Assembly: GCA_044230205.1 (NCBI GenBank)
Contig: JBGARN010000004.1
Span: 1 to 64,000, forward strand
DNA: 64,000 bases
Reading direction: 5' to 3'
Origin: JAEUTH01 sp044230205
GTDB taxonomy: Bacteria; Bacteroidota; Bacteroidia; AKYH767-A; OLB10
Shown here: piece after piece, positions 9,630-18,094 of the stretch
Numbering within the stretch: position 1 is the stretch's first letter
How the letters are laid out: every line of letters begins with the position of its first letter
The notes under the pieces: model-generated
Database searches by the model: none
What the model was told of the DNA's origin: nothing
Seen by the model: only the letters and a program-made list of their open reading frames with translations
Translations under genes and position numbers: made by a program

Positions 9630-10655
9630 ATGAAAGTAGCTGTTGTAGGTGCCACAGGATTGGTGGGCACTAAAATGCTGGAAGTGCTTGCTGAGCGTAA
9701 TTTCCCTGTAACGGAGCTTGTACCTGTTGCGTCTGAAAAATCAGCAGGAAAAGAAATTACATTTAAGGGAAAGAAATTTAAAGTAGTAACATTGGCTGAA
9801 GCAGTTATTATGCAACCCGATCTTGCATTATTTTCTGCTGGCGGATCAACATCGCTTGAATGGGCGCCAAAATTTGCCACCCATGGAACTACCGTAATTG
9901 ATAACTCATCGGCATGGCGAATGGATGCGGGCAAAAAATTAGTAGTGCCTGAGGTTAATGCCAATGTGCTTACAGCAGCTGATAAAATTATTGCCAATCC
10001 AAATTGTTCAACCATTCAATTGGTTGTGGCATTAAAGCCTCTGCATGATAAATATAAAATTAAGCGAGTAGTAGTTTCAACCTACCAGAGTGTTACAGGT
10101 ACGGGTAAAAAAGCTGTTGATCAAATGATGAATGAACGCGCAGGTGTTGAAGGTACCATGGCGTATCCACACAAGATTGATTTGAACGCCTTGCCACACA
10201 TAGATGTTTTTATGGATAATGATTACACCAAGGAGGAAATGAAAATGGTGAATGAAACAAAAAAAATAATGGGCGATGACAGTATCAGGTTAACGGCAAC
10301 CTGTGTGCGTATCCCAACCATTGGCGGACATAGCGAAAGTGTAAATGTGGAGTTTGAAAATGAATTTGACGTAGAAGAAGTAAAAAACATTCTGAAATCG
10401 TCACCCGGAATAGTGTTACAGGATGATGTTAAGAGTTTTGTGTACCCGATGCCGATGAATGCCCATGATAAGGATGAAGTTTTTGTGGGCCGCATCCGCA
10501 GGGATGAAACACAACCAAAAACATTGAACCTTTGGATTGTGTCTGATAATCTTCGCAAAGGGGCTGCTACCAATGCTGTGCAGATTGCTGAATACCTATA
10601 TCAAAACAAATTATTACAGGCTGCAAACACTGCGTACTCTGTTAAGACCAGTTGA
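9630..10655 (+). CDS. asd: Aspartate-semialdehyde dehydrogenase
   Basis: 341 residues. Converts 4-phospho-aspartate to aspartate semialdehyde with NADPH, the second step of the Lys/Thr/Met/diaminopimelate pathway. The NADP-binding loop GATGLVG is at residues 7-13, the nucleophile is Cys126 in ANPNCSTIQ, and the acid-base His234 lies in IPTIGGHSES. Length is typical of the family. The aspartate kinase that feeds it is encoded separately at 59738-61060 on the other strand. The ATG at 9630 lacks any Shine-Dalgarno sequence, as usual in this phylum. Confidence 0.96.
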   Translation: MKVAVVGATGLVGTKMLEVLAERNFPVTELVPVASEKSAGKEITFKGKKFKVVTLAEAVIMQPDLALFSAGGSTSLEWAPKFATHGTTVIDNSSAWRMDAGKKLVVPEVNANVLTAADKIIANPNCSTIQLVVALKPLHDKYKIKRVVVSTYQSVTGTGKKAVDQMMNERAGVEGTMAYPHKIDLNALPHIDVFMDNDYTKEEMKMVNETKKIMGDDSIRLTATCVRIPTIGGHSESVNVEFENEFDVEEVKNILKSSPGIVLQDDVKSFVYPMPMNAHDKDEVFVGRIRRDETQPKTLNLWIVSDNLRKGAATNAVQIAEYLYQNKLLQAANTAYSVKTS

Positions 10656-10688
10656 TTGCTGTCAGAAAACATGTAATCAGGTACAAGG

Positions 10689-11114
10689 TCAGTTGTTTTC
10701 TTTTTCAAGATCACTTTTTTCAAGATCGCTTTCAACATCCTTCAGTTCTATTTTTAATGCATTAACTGAAATAGCAATTTCGGAAAGTGAAAGTATCAGC
10801 GAAACCATCATTAGCAATAAGCTGACCGCAAACGATAGCTGACCAAGCTGTTCATATTCTCCAAAAAGCAGGAACATGCATAAAATGCAACAAAACAAAC
10901 TTGCAATTGCAAGCGCCTGCATATTTCTGATAATTATTACCCGCCTTCGCAAATTGCTGATTTGCTTAAGCACATGAGGTTCATGTGCTGAGGTATATTT
11001 CGATTTCAAACCCCTTATCAGGTTAGCAATAGCCAAAAACCTGTTGGTATACGCAAGCAGTAAAAGAGAAATACATGGAAATAAAAGTGCTGGCGTGTTG
11101 ATGGTTATTTGCAT
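10689..11114 (-). CDS. DUF2721 family membrane protein
   Basis: 141 residues. The N-terminus has the DUF2721 hallmark PALLFPCISLLLLAYTNRFLA followed by a basic helix; two further hydrophobic segments (about 68-87 and 93-113) make about three membrane spans, and the tail is acidic (ELKDVESDLEKSDLEKE). The family is widespread in the inner membrane, and I know no assigned function. It converges on asd with 33 bp between the stops. Confidence 0.8.
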   Translation of the reverse strand: MQITINTPALLFPCISLLLLAYTNRFLAIANLIRGLKSKYTSAHEPHVLKQISNLRRRVIIIRNMQALAIASLFCCILCMFLLFGEYEQLGQLSFAVSLLLMMVSLILSLSEIAISVNALKIELKDVESDLEKSDLEKENN

Positions 11115-11156
11115 GATACAGGTAATATTACCACGGCATCAAATAATTTCCAAATG

Positions 11157-12917
11157 TTATTTACTGATGATAACTTTTGTATTGCCGGATAAATTATCTG
11201 ATTTCAAATGAAATAAATAAACTCCATTGTCCACATTTTTCAAATCAATCTCAATTGAGTTTGAGTTAAAGTTGGAATAGATTTTATGATAAACTACATT
11301 TCCAATCATGTCGGTAAAACTAAGTTCAAAATGGCCGGTTTTCAAATTTGATACTTTAAAGATTCCATTTCCCGGATTTGGTGAAATGCTTAATGAACTA
11401 TTTGTTGTAAAAGTTTCATTTATTGAAGTAACAATAGGCTTGAAACCTTCAGAGTAATTTCCGCTGCCGGTTGAATTTTCAATTAACCTTACCTGGTAAT
11501 CACCAGCCACCGTTGGTTTGTAAGAATTACTGTTAGCGCCTGCGATTTTAAACCGGTCCTGATACCACTGATAATCATAACCAGGCAAATAAGCTGTCAT
11601 TAGTGTGTCGTTACTTTGAATAACTGTAGGCTTAGGTAATGAAGGTAAAACAGTAATAACAATAACAGCAGATTGAAATGCATGCACAGGGCAGAAATCA
11701 TCTTTAGCGCGTATCAAAAAATAATATGTATTAGGCATGTATGCGCAGATATAATTCATCCCGAGGTGATCATTTGTGGTTTGCCATTGAAATGTAGTTG
11801 CAGCTACAAAAGGTGATGTTAATGGAGGAGGAGGATTTAAAGTTGCGCATGGAGGAATTAAACATCCTGAAGAAGTATCTGTAAACCCGCCTCCAAATTG
11901 ATTTCCTGCAGCTTCAAGCGTTACATTTTGAAAATCAGGGTCAATTGCGTTAATAGGAAATGTTACCAGGTCACCGGCATAAACGGTATCATAAAAAGTG
12001 GGCAGGCTTGTTATAGAATCAAAAAAAGGAGGAGTTACGGCAGGATGATTATTGGAAGAAGTTGCAATTACCGCAAATTGCATATCACGGTAAATCTCTG
12101 CAGATAGAACTCCGCATTTATATGATGAAACCTTATTTACCGCATTGTAAACTCCGGCCATCGGAAATACGCATGAAATTTCTCCGGTTAAGGGATTTAA
12201 AGTTGCAGGCATTGGAAATGGGTTGCATCCCGCAATGTATGGGATTGTGGGTGGGTTGGTTGAACTCCATGTTCCTCCACCCCATGAATCCAATGGTGCA
12301 TCCCATGAATAAACTATCGAATCCAATTCATTGTCAGTAGCAAATGGGGTATAGAGAAAATTATATCCCACCGCTGTTGCCGATGAAGGCCTTTCAGCAA
12401 AATCCGGTGATGAGTCGAAGCATGGACTTACACTTTGACCGTTAACGGAATACATAATTGCTCTTAATGAGAATCCATAACTGGACGGATTTTGAATGTT
12501 GCTTATTGTGGCATTTCTGCAGCAACTTGAAAATGAGAATACCCAACCCTGTGCAGGTGGAGTTCCTGTTAGTTGAATAGGGCTTGATTCAAATATTAAT
12601 TCTTCTACAGCGCCAATGCTTGTGCCGGTTGAACCTGCACATGAATCGCAGGTAGCATATGATGAAATATCGCTTTGAGAAACTAAATTAAGGGGAATGG
12701 TAGTTAGCCCGGGGTAATTATGTACATCCAAACTAACAGGCGGGCCAAAAGGAATGCCATTGCAGTCGCGATATATTTTCATTTTAAAAATAAAAGATCC
12801 GGTACCGGTACAACGCCAGGAAATTTCGCCACCCATAAGATGTGATGCCTGTGATGTTAGCGAACTAAACAGGGAAAGCAATAATGCTGCAATAAATAAT
12901 TGAGTAAATTTTTTCAT
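11157..12917 (-). CDS. Secreted HLMGGEI-type surface protein with T9SS sorting domain
   Basis: 586 residues. A signal peptide (about 1-24) is followed by ASHLMGGEISWRCTGTGSF and KIYRDCNG, the conserved start of a large group of Bacteroidota surface proteins that usually continue with PKD-like or gliding-motility-type domains. Several Cys pairs are seen (CDSCAGS, SCCRNA), consistent with an extracytoplasmic fold. The last ~75 residues begin SLSISPNPGNGIFKV and are a type A sorting domain. The function is not known. It stands alone, transcribed away from the fumC terminator region. Confidence 0.8.
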   Translation of the reverse strand: MKKFTQLFIAALLLSLFSSLTSQASHLMGGEISWRCTGTGSFIFKMKIYRDCNGIPFGPPVSLDVHNYPGLTTIPLNLVSQSDISSYATCDSCAGSTGTSIGAVEELIFESSPIQLTGTPPAQGWVFSFSSCCRNATISNIQNPSSYGFSLRAIMYSVNGQSVSPCFDSSPDFAERPSSATAVGYNFLYTPFATDNELDSIVYSWDAPLDSWGGGTWSSTNPPTIPYIAGCNPFPMPATLNPLTGEISCVFPMAGVYNAVNKVSSYKCGVLSAEIYRDMQFAVIATSSNNHPAVTPPFFDSITSLPTFYDTVYAGDLVTFPINAIDPDFQNVTLEAAGNQFGGGFTDTSSGCLIPPCATLNPPPPLTSPFVAATTFQWQTTNDHLGMNYICAYMPNTYYFLIRAKDDFCPVHAFQSAVIVITVLPSLPKPTVIQSNDTLMTAYLPGYDYQWYQDRFKIAGANSNSYKPTVAGDYQVRLIENSTGSGNYSEGFKPIVTSINETFTTNSSLSISPNPGNGIFKVSNLKTGHFELSFTDMIGNVVYHKIYSNFNSNSIEIDLKNVDNGVYLFHLKSDNLSGNTKVIISK

Positions 12918-13135
12918 GATGTTTTTGTTTTCAGGTTATAAATGTAGAAAAAACCTTATACGATTGACTTATTCACTCAACAATTTTAAATATTAAAGTA
13001 AAATTGAATAGTGGCTGAGGTCTGCGGGTTGCAACTGATGGAATATCGTCAGAAAAACATTCACAAATAAAAGCATGACTTAAATAAAAATCATTGAGCA
13101 ATTATGCAGCACCAGAAGTAACTTTCAGAAATAGC

Positions 13136-13171
13136 AAACAAGCCAACCTGCACCTGCAAGTTGGCTTGTTT
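13136..13171. terminator. Strong inverted repeat downstream of fumC
   Basis: A 17-bp inverted repeat with one mismatch (arms 13136-13152 and 13155-13171, sharing AAACAAGCCAAC) lies 26 bp beyond the fumC stop. It has the position of a transcription terminator for the prfB-arsC-fumC run, but the T-tract after the stem is short on both strands, so termination may need Rho or the stem alone may protect the 3' end. Confidence 0.6.
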
Positions 13172-13196
13172 AAAAGTTGCTTAATTCAACTGGGAA

Positions 13197-14591
13197 TTAC
13201 AATCCTACCATTTCCTCGGGCTTTACCCATTCATCAAATTGTTCTGATGATACATAGCCTAAATCAATTGCTGTTTGCTTTAATGTTTTGCCTTGCTTAT
13301 GAGCAGTTTGAGCAATTTCAGCTGCTTTGTAATAACCTATTTTGGTGTTGAGTGATGTAACCAGCATTAATGAATTGTGAAGGTTGTTGTTGATGTTCTC
13401 CATGATCGGTTCAATACCAACAGCACATTTATTGTTGAATGAAACGCAAACATCACCAATCAGCCGTGCGCTGTGCAGGAAGTTATAAATCATGACAGGT
13501 TTAAATACATTTAATTCAAAATGGCCGGTACAGCCACCGATATTGATGGCAACATCATTACCTAAAACCTGTGCAGCCACCATAGTCATTGCTTCGCACT
13601 GTGTTGGATTTACTTTTCCGGGCATAATAGATGAACCTGGTTCATTATCGGGAATAAATAATTCACCAATTCCACAACGCGGTCCTGATGCCAGTAAACG
13701 AATATCATTTGCAATTTTCATCATACTGCAGGCAACCGTTTTTAAAGCTCCATGAGCTTCAACAATTGCATCATGCGCAGCTAATGCTTCAAATTTATTT
13801 TCAGCTGTGATAAAAGGAAGTCTTGTTAAGCCCGCAATATGCTTTGCAACATTTACCGCATATCCTTTTGGTGTGTTAATGCCCGTGCCAACTGCTGTTC
13901 CGCCAAGTGCTAATTCAGCAAGGTGTGGTAAAGTATGTTCAATGGCACGAATTCCATGTTCAAGTTGGGAAACATAACCGCTGATTTCTTGACCGAGCGT
14001 AAGCGGTGTTGCATCCATCAAATGCGTGCGGCCAATTTTTACAATGTTCATGTATTCTTTTGACTTGGCTGCAAGGGTATCGCGCAGTTTTTTTATTCCC
14101 GGCAATGTTACATCAACCAGTATTTTATACGCAGCAATATGCATTGCAGTGGGAAAAGTATCGTTTGATGATTGAGATTTGTTGACATCATCATTAGGAT
14201 GAATTGCTTTCTTCTCGTCCAGCAAACTTCCGCCTTGAATAACATGTGCCCTATAGGCAATCACTTCATTCACATTCATGTTGGATTGAGTGCCGCTGCC
14301 CGTTTGCCAAACCACTAAAGGAAACTGGTCGTCTAATTTTCCTTCTAAAATTTCATCACATACCTGTGCAATTAAGTCGCATTTTTCTTTTGGCAGTACT
14401 CCCGCATCAAGATTGGTTAATGCTGCAGCTTTTTTCAGATAAGCAAATGCACGGATAACTTCGCGAGGCATTTTATTAATGTCCTGGGCAATTTTAAAAT
14501 TTTCGATAGAGCGTTGTGTTTGTGCGCCCCAATAAACATTAGCGGGAACCTGTACAATTCCCATAGTGTCTTTTTCTTTACGGAATTCCAT
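13197..14591 (-). CDS. fumC: Fumarate hydratase class II
   Basis: 464 residues, typical for class II fumarase. Catalyses reversible hydration of fumarate to malate in the TCA cycle without an iron-sulfur cluster. The fumarase/aspartase signature GSSIMPGKVNPTQCEA is near residues 318-333 and holds the catalytic serine loop; TGSGTQSNMNVNEV near 96-109 and GRTHLMDATPLTLGQE near 185-200 supply further active-site residues. It is last in the run prfB-arsC-fumC, with a 27-bp gap after arsC. It works in the same cycle as the sdhCAB operon at 42.5-45.9 kb. Confidence 0.96.
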   Translation of the reverse strand: MEFRKEKDTMGIVQVPANVYWGAQTQRSIENFKIAQDINKMPREVIRAFAYLKKAAALTNLDAGVLPKEKCDLIAQVCDEILEGKLDDQFPLVVWQTGSGTQSNMNVNEVIAYRAHVIQGGSLLDEKKAIHPNDDVNKSQSSNDTFPTAMHIAAYKILVDVTLPGIKKLRDTLAAKSKEYMNIVKIGRTHLMDATPLTLGQEISGYVSQLEHGIRAIEHTLPHLAELALGGTAVGTGINTPKGYAVNVAKHIAGLTRLPFITAENKFEALAAHDAIVEAHGALKTVACSMMKIANDIRLLASGPRCGIGELFIPDNEPGSSIMPGKVNPTQCEAMTMVAAQVLGNDVAINIGGCTGHFELNVFKPVMIYNFLHSARLIGDVCVSFNNKCAVGIEPIMENINNNLHNSLMLVTSLNTKIGYYKAAEIAQTAHKQGKTLKQTAIDLGYVSSEQFDEWVKPEEMVGL

Positions 14592-14618
14592 CTTGTTTTT
14601 TATTAAAACGTTTATTAA

Positions 14619-14966
14619 TTATTTTATCAACTCTAAAACTTTTTCAGGTGGACGAGCTATAATTGCTTTTCCATCTTTTATTATAACAGGCCTTTCAATT
14701 AAAATCGGATTCTCTGTCATTACTTTAATCCACTGTGCTTCAGTTAGATTTTTCCCTTCGTATTTTTCCTTGTAAAGTGGTTCTTTCTTTCTTAAAAATT
14801 CGAGCGCTTTCATTCCAAGCATTTTTAAGATTTCCTTCAACTCTTTTGCAGTAGGAGTTGCAGTTAGATACTCAATCACTTCTATATGCTCTTTTGTATT
14901 TTGTTTTAATAAACGCAGGGTTTCTAATGAAGTGGAGCAGTTTGCTTTATGATAAATCCTGATCAT
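14619..14966 (-). CDS. arsC: ArsC-family arsenate reductase-like protein
   Basis: 115 residues, thioredoxin-fold ArsC family. The active-site segment is HKANCSTSLETL with Cys10; Arg59 (FLRKKE), Arg92 (IERPVII) and Arg105 (IARPPE) correspond to the three arginines of the E. coli plasmid ArsC anion site (Arg60, Arg94, Arg107). This supports glutaredoxin-type arsenate reduction. No arsB or arsR gene is nearby, and ArsC-like proteins also include Spx/YffB types, so a housekeeping redox role is possible. Its ATG overlaps the prfB stop by 4 bp (ATGA). Confidence 0.82.
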   Translation of the reverse strand: MIRIYHKANCSTSLETLRLLKQNTKEHIEVIEYLTATPTAKELKEILKMLGMKALEFLRKKEPLYKEKYEGKNLTEAQWIKVMTENPILIERPVIIKDGKAIIARPPEKVLELIK

Positions 14967-16052
14967 TGCTTTTGTCCGTATTCCATTAAATAGGCTTTCA
15001 TAAATTCGTTTAAATCGCCATCCATTACTGCCTGTACATTACTGGTTTCAACACCGGTGCGTAAGTCTTTCACCATTTTGTAGGGATGAAAAACATAACT
15101 CCGTATTTGCGAACCCCACTCTATTCTCTTTTTACTTGCTTCCTGCGCTGCAATGGCCTCGTTCTTTTTACGAAGCTCCAGTTCATACAATTGTGATTTA
15201 AGCATCTTCATAGCACGTTCGCGGTTAGCAGATTGCGACCGTTCTACCTGGCAAACCACTACAATACCCGTTGGCAGGTGTTTCAGCTGCACTTTGGTTT
15301 CAACCTTATTTACATTTTGCCCACCGGCACCGCCACTGCGCGATGTTTGCATTTCAATATCGGCATCTTTAATTTCAATTTCTATGGTATCGTCAATAAT
15401 TGGATAAGCAAAAACGCTTGCAAACGAAGTATGTCTTTTTGCATTGGCGTCAAATGGTGAAATGCGTACAAGACGATGCACACCATTTTCACTTTTCAAA
15501 TAGCCATAAGCATAATCGCCTTCTATTTCGAGTGTAGCGGATTTTATGCCTGCACCATCGCCCCACTGCTTATCAACCTCTGTTACTTTATAGCCATTTT
15601 GTTCACCCCAGCGCATGTACATTCGCATCAGCATTTCTGCCCAATCCTGCGACTCGGTTCCACCGGCACCTGAATTTATAGTTACTACAGCCCCCAGTAT
15701 ATCCTCTTCATTGCTGAGCATATTTTTAAACTCAAGCGCTTCAACAAGTTTTAAAGTTTGCTGGTAATGCTGTTCCACTTCTTCTTCAGTTGCATCACCG
15801 GCATTAAAAAAATCATTGAGCACCACCAAATCGTCAATCGAATGCTCCAGCTGCTGAAAAGCAGTGGTCCAGTCTTTCTTTTGTTTAATGCCTTTAAGAA
15901 TTTTTTCAGCAGCTTTCGGATCGTCCCAAAAACCGGGGGCATGTGTCAGTTCTTCCTGTTCTTTGATGAAAGCTAATTTCCCATCAACGTCAAAGATGCC
16001 TCCTCAGCGCTTCTTTGCGCTCCTGAACGTCTTTTAATTGTTCGTTATTCAT
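14963..16052 (-). CDS. prfB: Peptide chain release factor 2, expressed through a +1 programmed frameshift
   Basis: Full product about 362 residues. ORF1 starts with ATG at 16052-16050 (MNNEQLKDVQERKEALRRHL, 20 codons) and stops at TGA 15992-15990. The rest continues in the +1 frame from GAC at 15991 to the stop at 14963; the frame is open throughout. RF2 identity is shown by the SPF stop-recognition motif (VRISPFDANAKRH) and the GGQ peptide-release motif (SGGAGGQNVNKVET). RF2 reads UGA and UAA. The frameshift at an in-frame UGA is the classical autoregulation: low RF2 leaves the ribosome paused and it slips to the second frame. A start at 15829 would lose about 74 residues and is wrong. Overlaps arsC by 4 bp. 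Confidence 0.95.
15989..16004 (-). promoter_or_regulatory. prfB programmed +1 frameshift site with internal Shine-Dalgarno
   Basis: Read on the minus strand, positions 16004-15989 are AGG AGG CAT CTT TGA C. This is the canonical RF2 recoding signal: an SD-like AGGAGG three bases ahead of CTT, the slippery CTT-T, and a UGA stop followed by C (poor termination context). The P-site tRNA-Leu slips from CUU to UUU and the next codon becomes GAC. Confidence 0.95.
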
Positions 16053-16189
16053 TGTTGTTTCAAAAAATTAAGCGTGCGAAAGTAATGCTAATGACTGAAT
16101 TAGAAAATCCCGGTTGAAATTTGATATTAACCGGTAGCGTAACCCTTTGTGCAATAACAGGTTTGAATCTTCACTTCATTAAAATTTAT

Positions 16190-16197
16190 TTCATTTG
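16190..16197 (+). promoter_or_regulatory. Possible Bacteroidota -7 promoter box ahead of pepA
   Basis: TTCATTTG differs at one position from the TAnnTTTG consensus of the Bacteroidota primary sigma factor and lies 26 bp before the pepA ATG. A TTTG at 16162-16165 could be the -33 element, though the 24-bp gap is slightly long. Sequence match only. Confidence 0.3.
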
Positions 16198-16223
16198 TAC
16201 CCGCTAACATTAAAATAAATTCC

Positions 16224-17654
16224 ATGAGCACAGCTATTCAACTGGTTACCAAGCATACACAAACTGATCATATTGTTCTGTTTACCAGAGACAAAAGGAA
16301 ATTAGATTTTGATTATTTTACTGATGCCGAACAGGAGTATATTAAAGCCGAGCTGGCAGCCGACCGAAAGCTGGTTACTGTTAACCAGTATAACCGCAAT
16401 GTGTTTGTTCAGTTTATTGATAAAAAAGATAAGGACTACCAGCAAAAGGAGAGCTTGAGGCGATCAGGAGATGCATTAGCAGGCATGCTGAATAAAATGA
16501 AACTGGAAAGCGTTGTGCTGGTGGATGAAAAAATGGGTAATGAACTTCTTGCATTTGCTGAGGGCATGGCCTTGGGTAATTACCAGTTTTTGAAATATAA
16601 AAACAATGCTGATAAAGAGCGGAATAAATTAAGCCTGATAAAAATTAAATGTGCAGCAATCAAACCCAAGCAACTTGAAAAACTGAATATTGTTATTGAT
16701 GCTGTTTGTATTGCGCGTGATCTGGTAAATGAACCCAACAGTTATTTGACAGCTACTCAGCTAAGCGATGCATTTAAAGCGCTGGGCATTGATGCCGGCT
16801 TTAAAGTGGAGGTATTCAACAAGCAAAAAATTGAATCTCTTAAAATGGGAGGTCTTCTTGCAGTTAATCTCGGAAGTCCTGAACCTCCAACATTTACTGT
16901 GATGGAATACAAGCCCCGCAATGCTGAAAATAAAAAACCATACGTGTTAGTAGGCAAAGGAGTGGTTTATGACACAGGTGGATTGAGCTTAAAGCCAACA
17001 CCTAACAGCATGGATTATATGAAATGCGATATGGCAGGAGGTGCTGTTGTTGGTGCAACAATTTATGCATTAGCCAAAGCCAAGGTGCCGGTGCATGTAA
17101 TAGGACTGGTGCCTGCTACTGACAATCGCCCGGGTGGTAATGCTTATACACCCGGAGATGTAATAACGATGATGAGCGGACTTACGGTGGAAGTATTAAA
17201 TACAGATGCTGAAGGAAGAATGATATTAGCAGATGCGCTGCATTTTGCAAAACAATATGAACCTAAATTAGTGTGTGAGTTTAGCACACTTACAGGTGCT
17301 GCTGCCGCAGCAATTGGTCATTATGGAATTGTTTGCATGGGCAATGCAGAAGACAGAATAAAAACAAGATTAAGAAACAGCGGTAATGAGGTTTATGAAC
17401 GACTGGTTGAATTTCCGTTTTGGGAAGAATATGATGAACTTATCAAATCAGATATTGCTGAAATTAAAAATATTGGCGGGCCGAATGCCGGAGCAATTAC
17501 TGCCGGGCGTTTTCTGAATAAATTTGTCAATTATCCATACATGCACTTTGATATTGCCGGTCCGGCTTTTTCAAAATCCAATGACAGTTATCGCGGTAAA
17601 AACGGAACAGGTATAGGGGTTAGGTTAATGTTTGATTTTTTTAATAATTTATAA
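16224..17654 (+). CDS. pepA: Leucyl/cytosol aminopeptidase (M17 family)
   Basis: 476 residues. M17 metallo-aminopeptidases remove N-terminal residues from peptides in the cytoplasm with two metal ions. The catalytic C-terminal domain holds VGKGVVYDTGGLSLKP (metal-binding Lys and Asp), KCDMAGGA and the family signature NTDAEGRMIL starting at residue 326. The N-terminal ~160 residues are the variable macro-like domain. No signal peptide is seen. It is transcribed divergently from prfB across 171 bp. Confidence 0.93.
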   Translation: MSTAIQLVTKHTQTDHIVLFTRDKRKLDFDYFTDAEQEYIKAELAADRKLVTVNQYNRNVFVQFIDKKDKDYQQKESLRRSGDALAGMLNKMKLESVVLVDEKMGNELLAFAEGMALGNYQFLKYKNNADKERNKLSLIKIKCAAIKPKQLEKLNIVIDAVCIARDLVNEPNSYLTATQLSDAFKALGIDAGFKVEVFNKQKIESLKMGGLLAVNLGSPEPPTFTVMEYKPRNAENKKPYVLVGKGVVYDTGGLSLKPTPNSMDYMKCDMAGGAVVGATIYALAKAKVPVHVIGLVPATDNRPGGNAYTPGDVITMMSGLTVEVLNTDAEGRMILADALHFAKQYEPKLVCEFSTLTGAAAAAIGHYGIVCMGNAEDRIKTRLRNSGNEVYERLVEFPFWEEYDELIKSDIAEIKNIGGPNAGAITAGRFLNKFVNYPYMHFDIAGPAFSKSNDSYRGKNGTGIGVRLMFDFFNNL

Positions 17655-18094
17655 ACTCAAATTATTAACTCTCCTTATAAAAATTTTCTCAGTTAAATTC
17701 AAAGTTACTGAACCCGGCTTCTTATAAAGTTGTTGTGTACTTTTTCATAATTCGGATTTTACAACCAATTTAAAGTAATCCGTTTTTCAATTTTAGTATT
17801 TAATAATTGGTGATGAAAAGTCCTGTCTCACACTTTTATTTTTCAACCTGTATTTATTCCTGTTCAGAATTAATTTATTCTTATTCAAATAAACATTAGC
17901 GCGGAAAACTGATATATATCAGTGTTTATAGCCTTTTAGCCATAAGCGTTTACAGAATTTGCCCTTGTTCTGTTCAGACAAAATTACGCTTGTTTTAAAT
18001 TCAATTTTTCCTCAGTCAGCAATATTCAATTTATTATTCTAAAGGTAACGATCACCTTTGGTATACTTTATTACTATTCCTAATTAAGATTTGT
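17655..18094. other. 440-bp AT-rich non-coding gap before the 18-30 kb operon
   Basis: No ORF with coding character is seen on either strand. The gap holds a perfect 16-bp palindrome, ACTGATATATATCAGT, at 17908-17923 and a looser inverted repeat AAAGGT...ACCTTT at about 18041-18058. These could be operator sites or promoter-proximal structure for the eight-gene run that starts at 18095. I cannot identify a convincing TAnnTTTG box. Confidence 0.5.
17908..17923. promoter_or_regulatory. Perfect 16-bp palindrome, possible operator
   Basis: ACTGATATATATCAGT reads the same on both strands. It sits about 170 bp before the first gene of the large operon, in non-coding DNA. A palindrome this long in an AT-rich gap is compatible with a dimeric regulator site, but no regulator is encoded next to it. 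Confidence 0.35.

Noticed and set aside
14963..15829. prfB annotated as starting at the internal ATG at 15829
   Set aside because: The protein would lack the N-terminal domain. An upstream frame with the canonical frameshift site restores a normal-length RF2.
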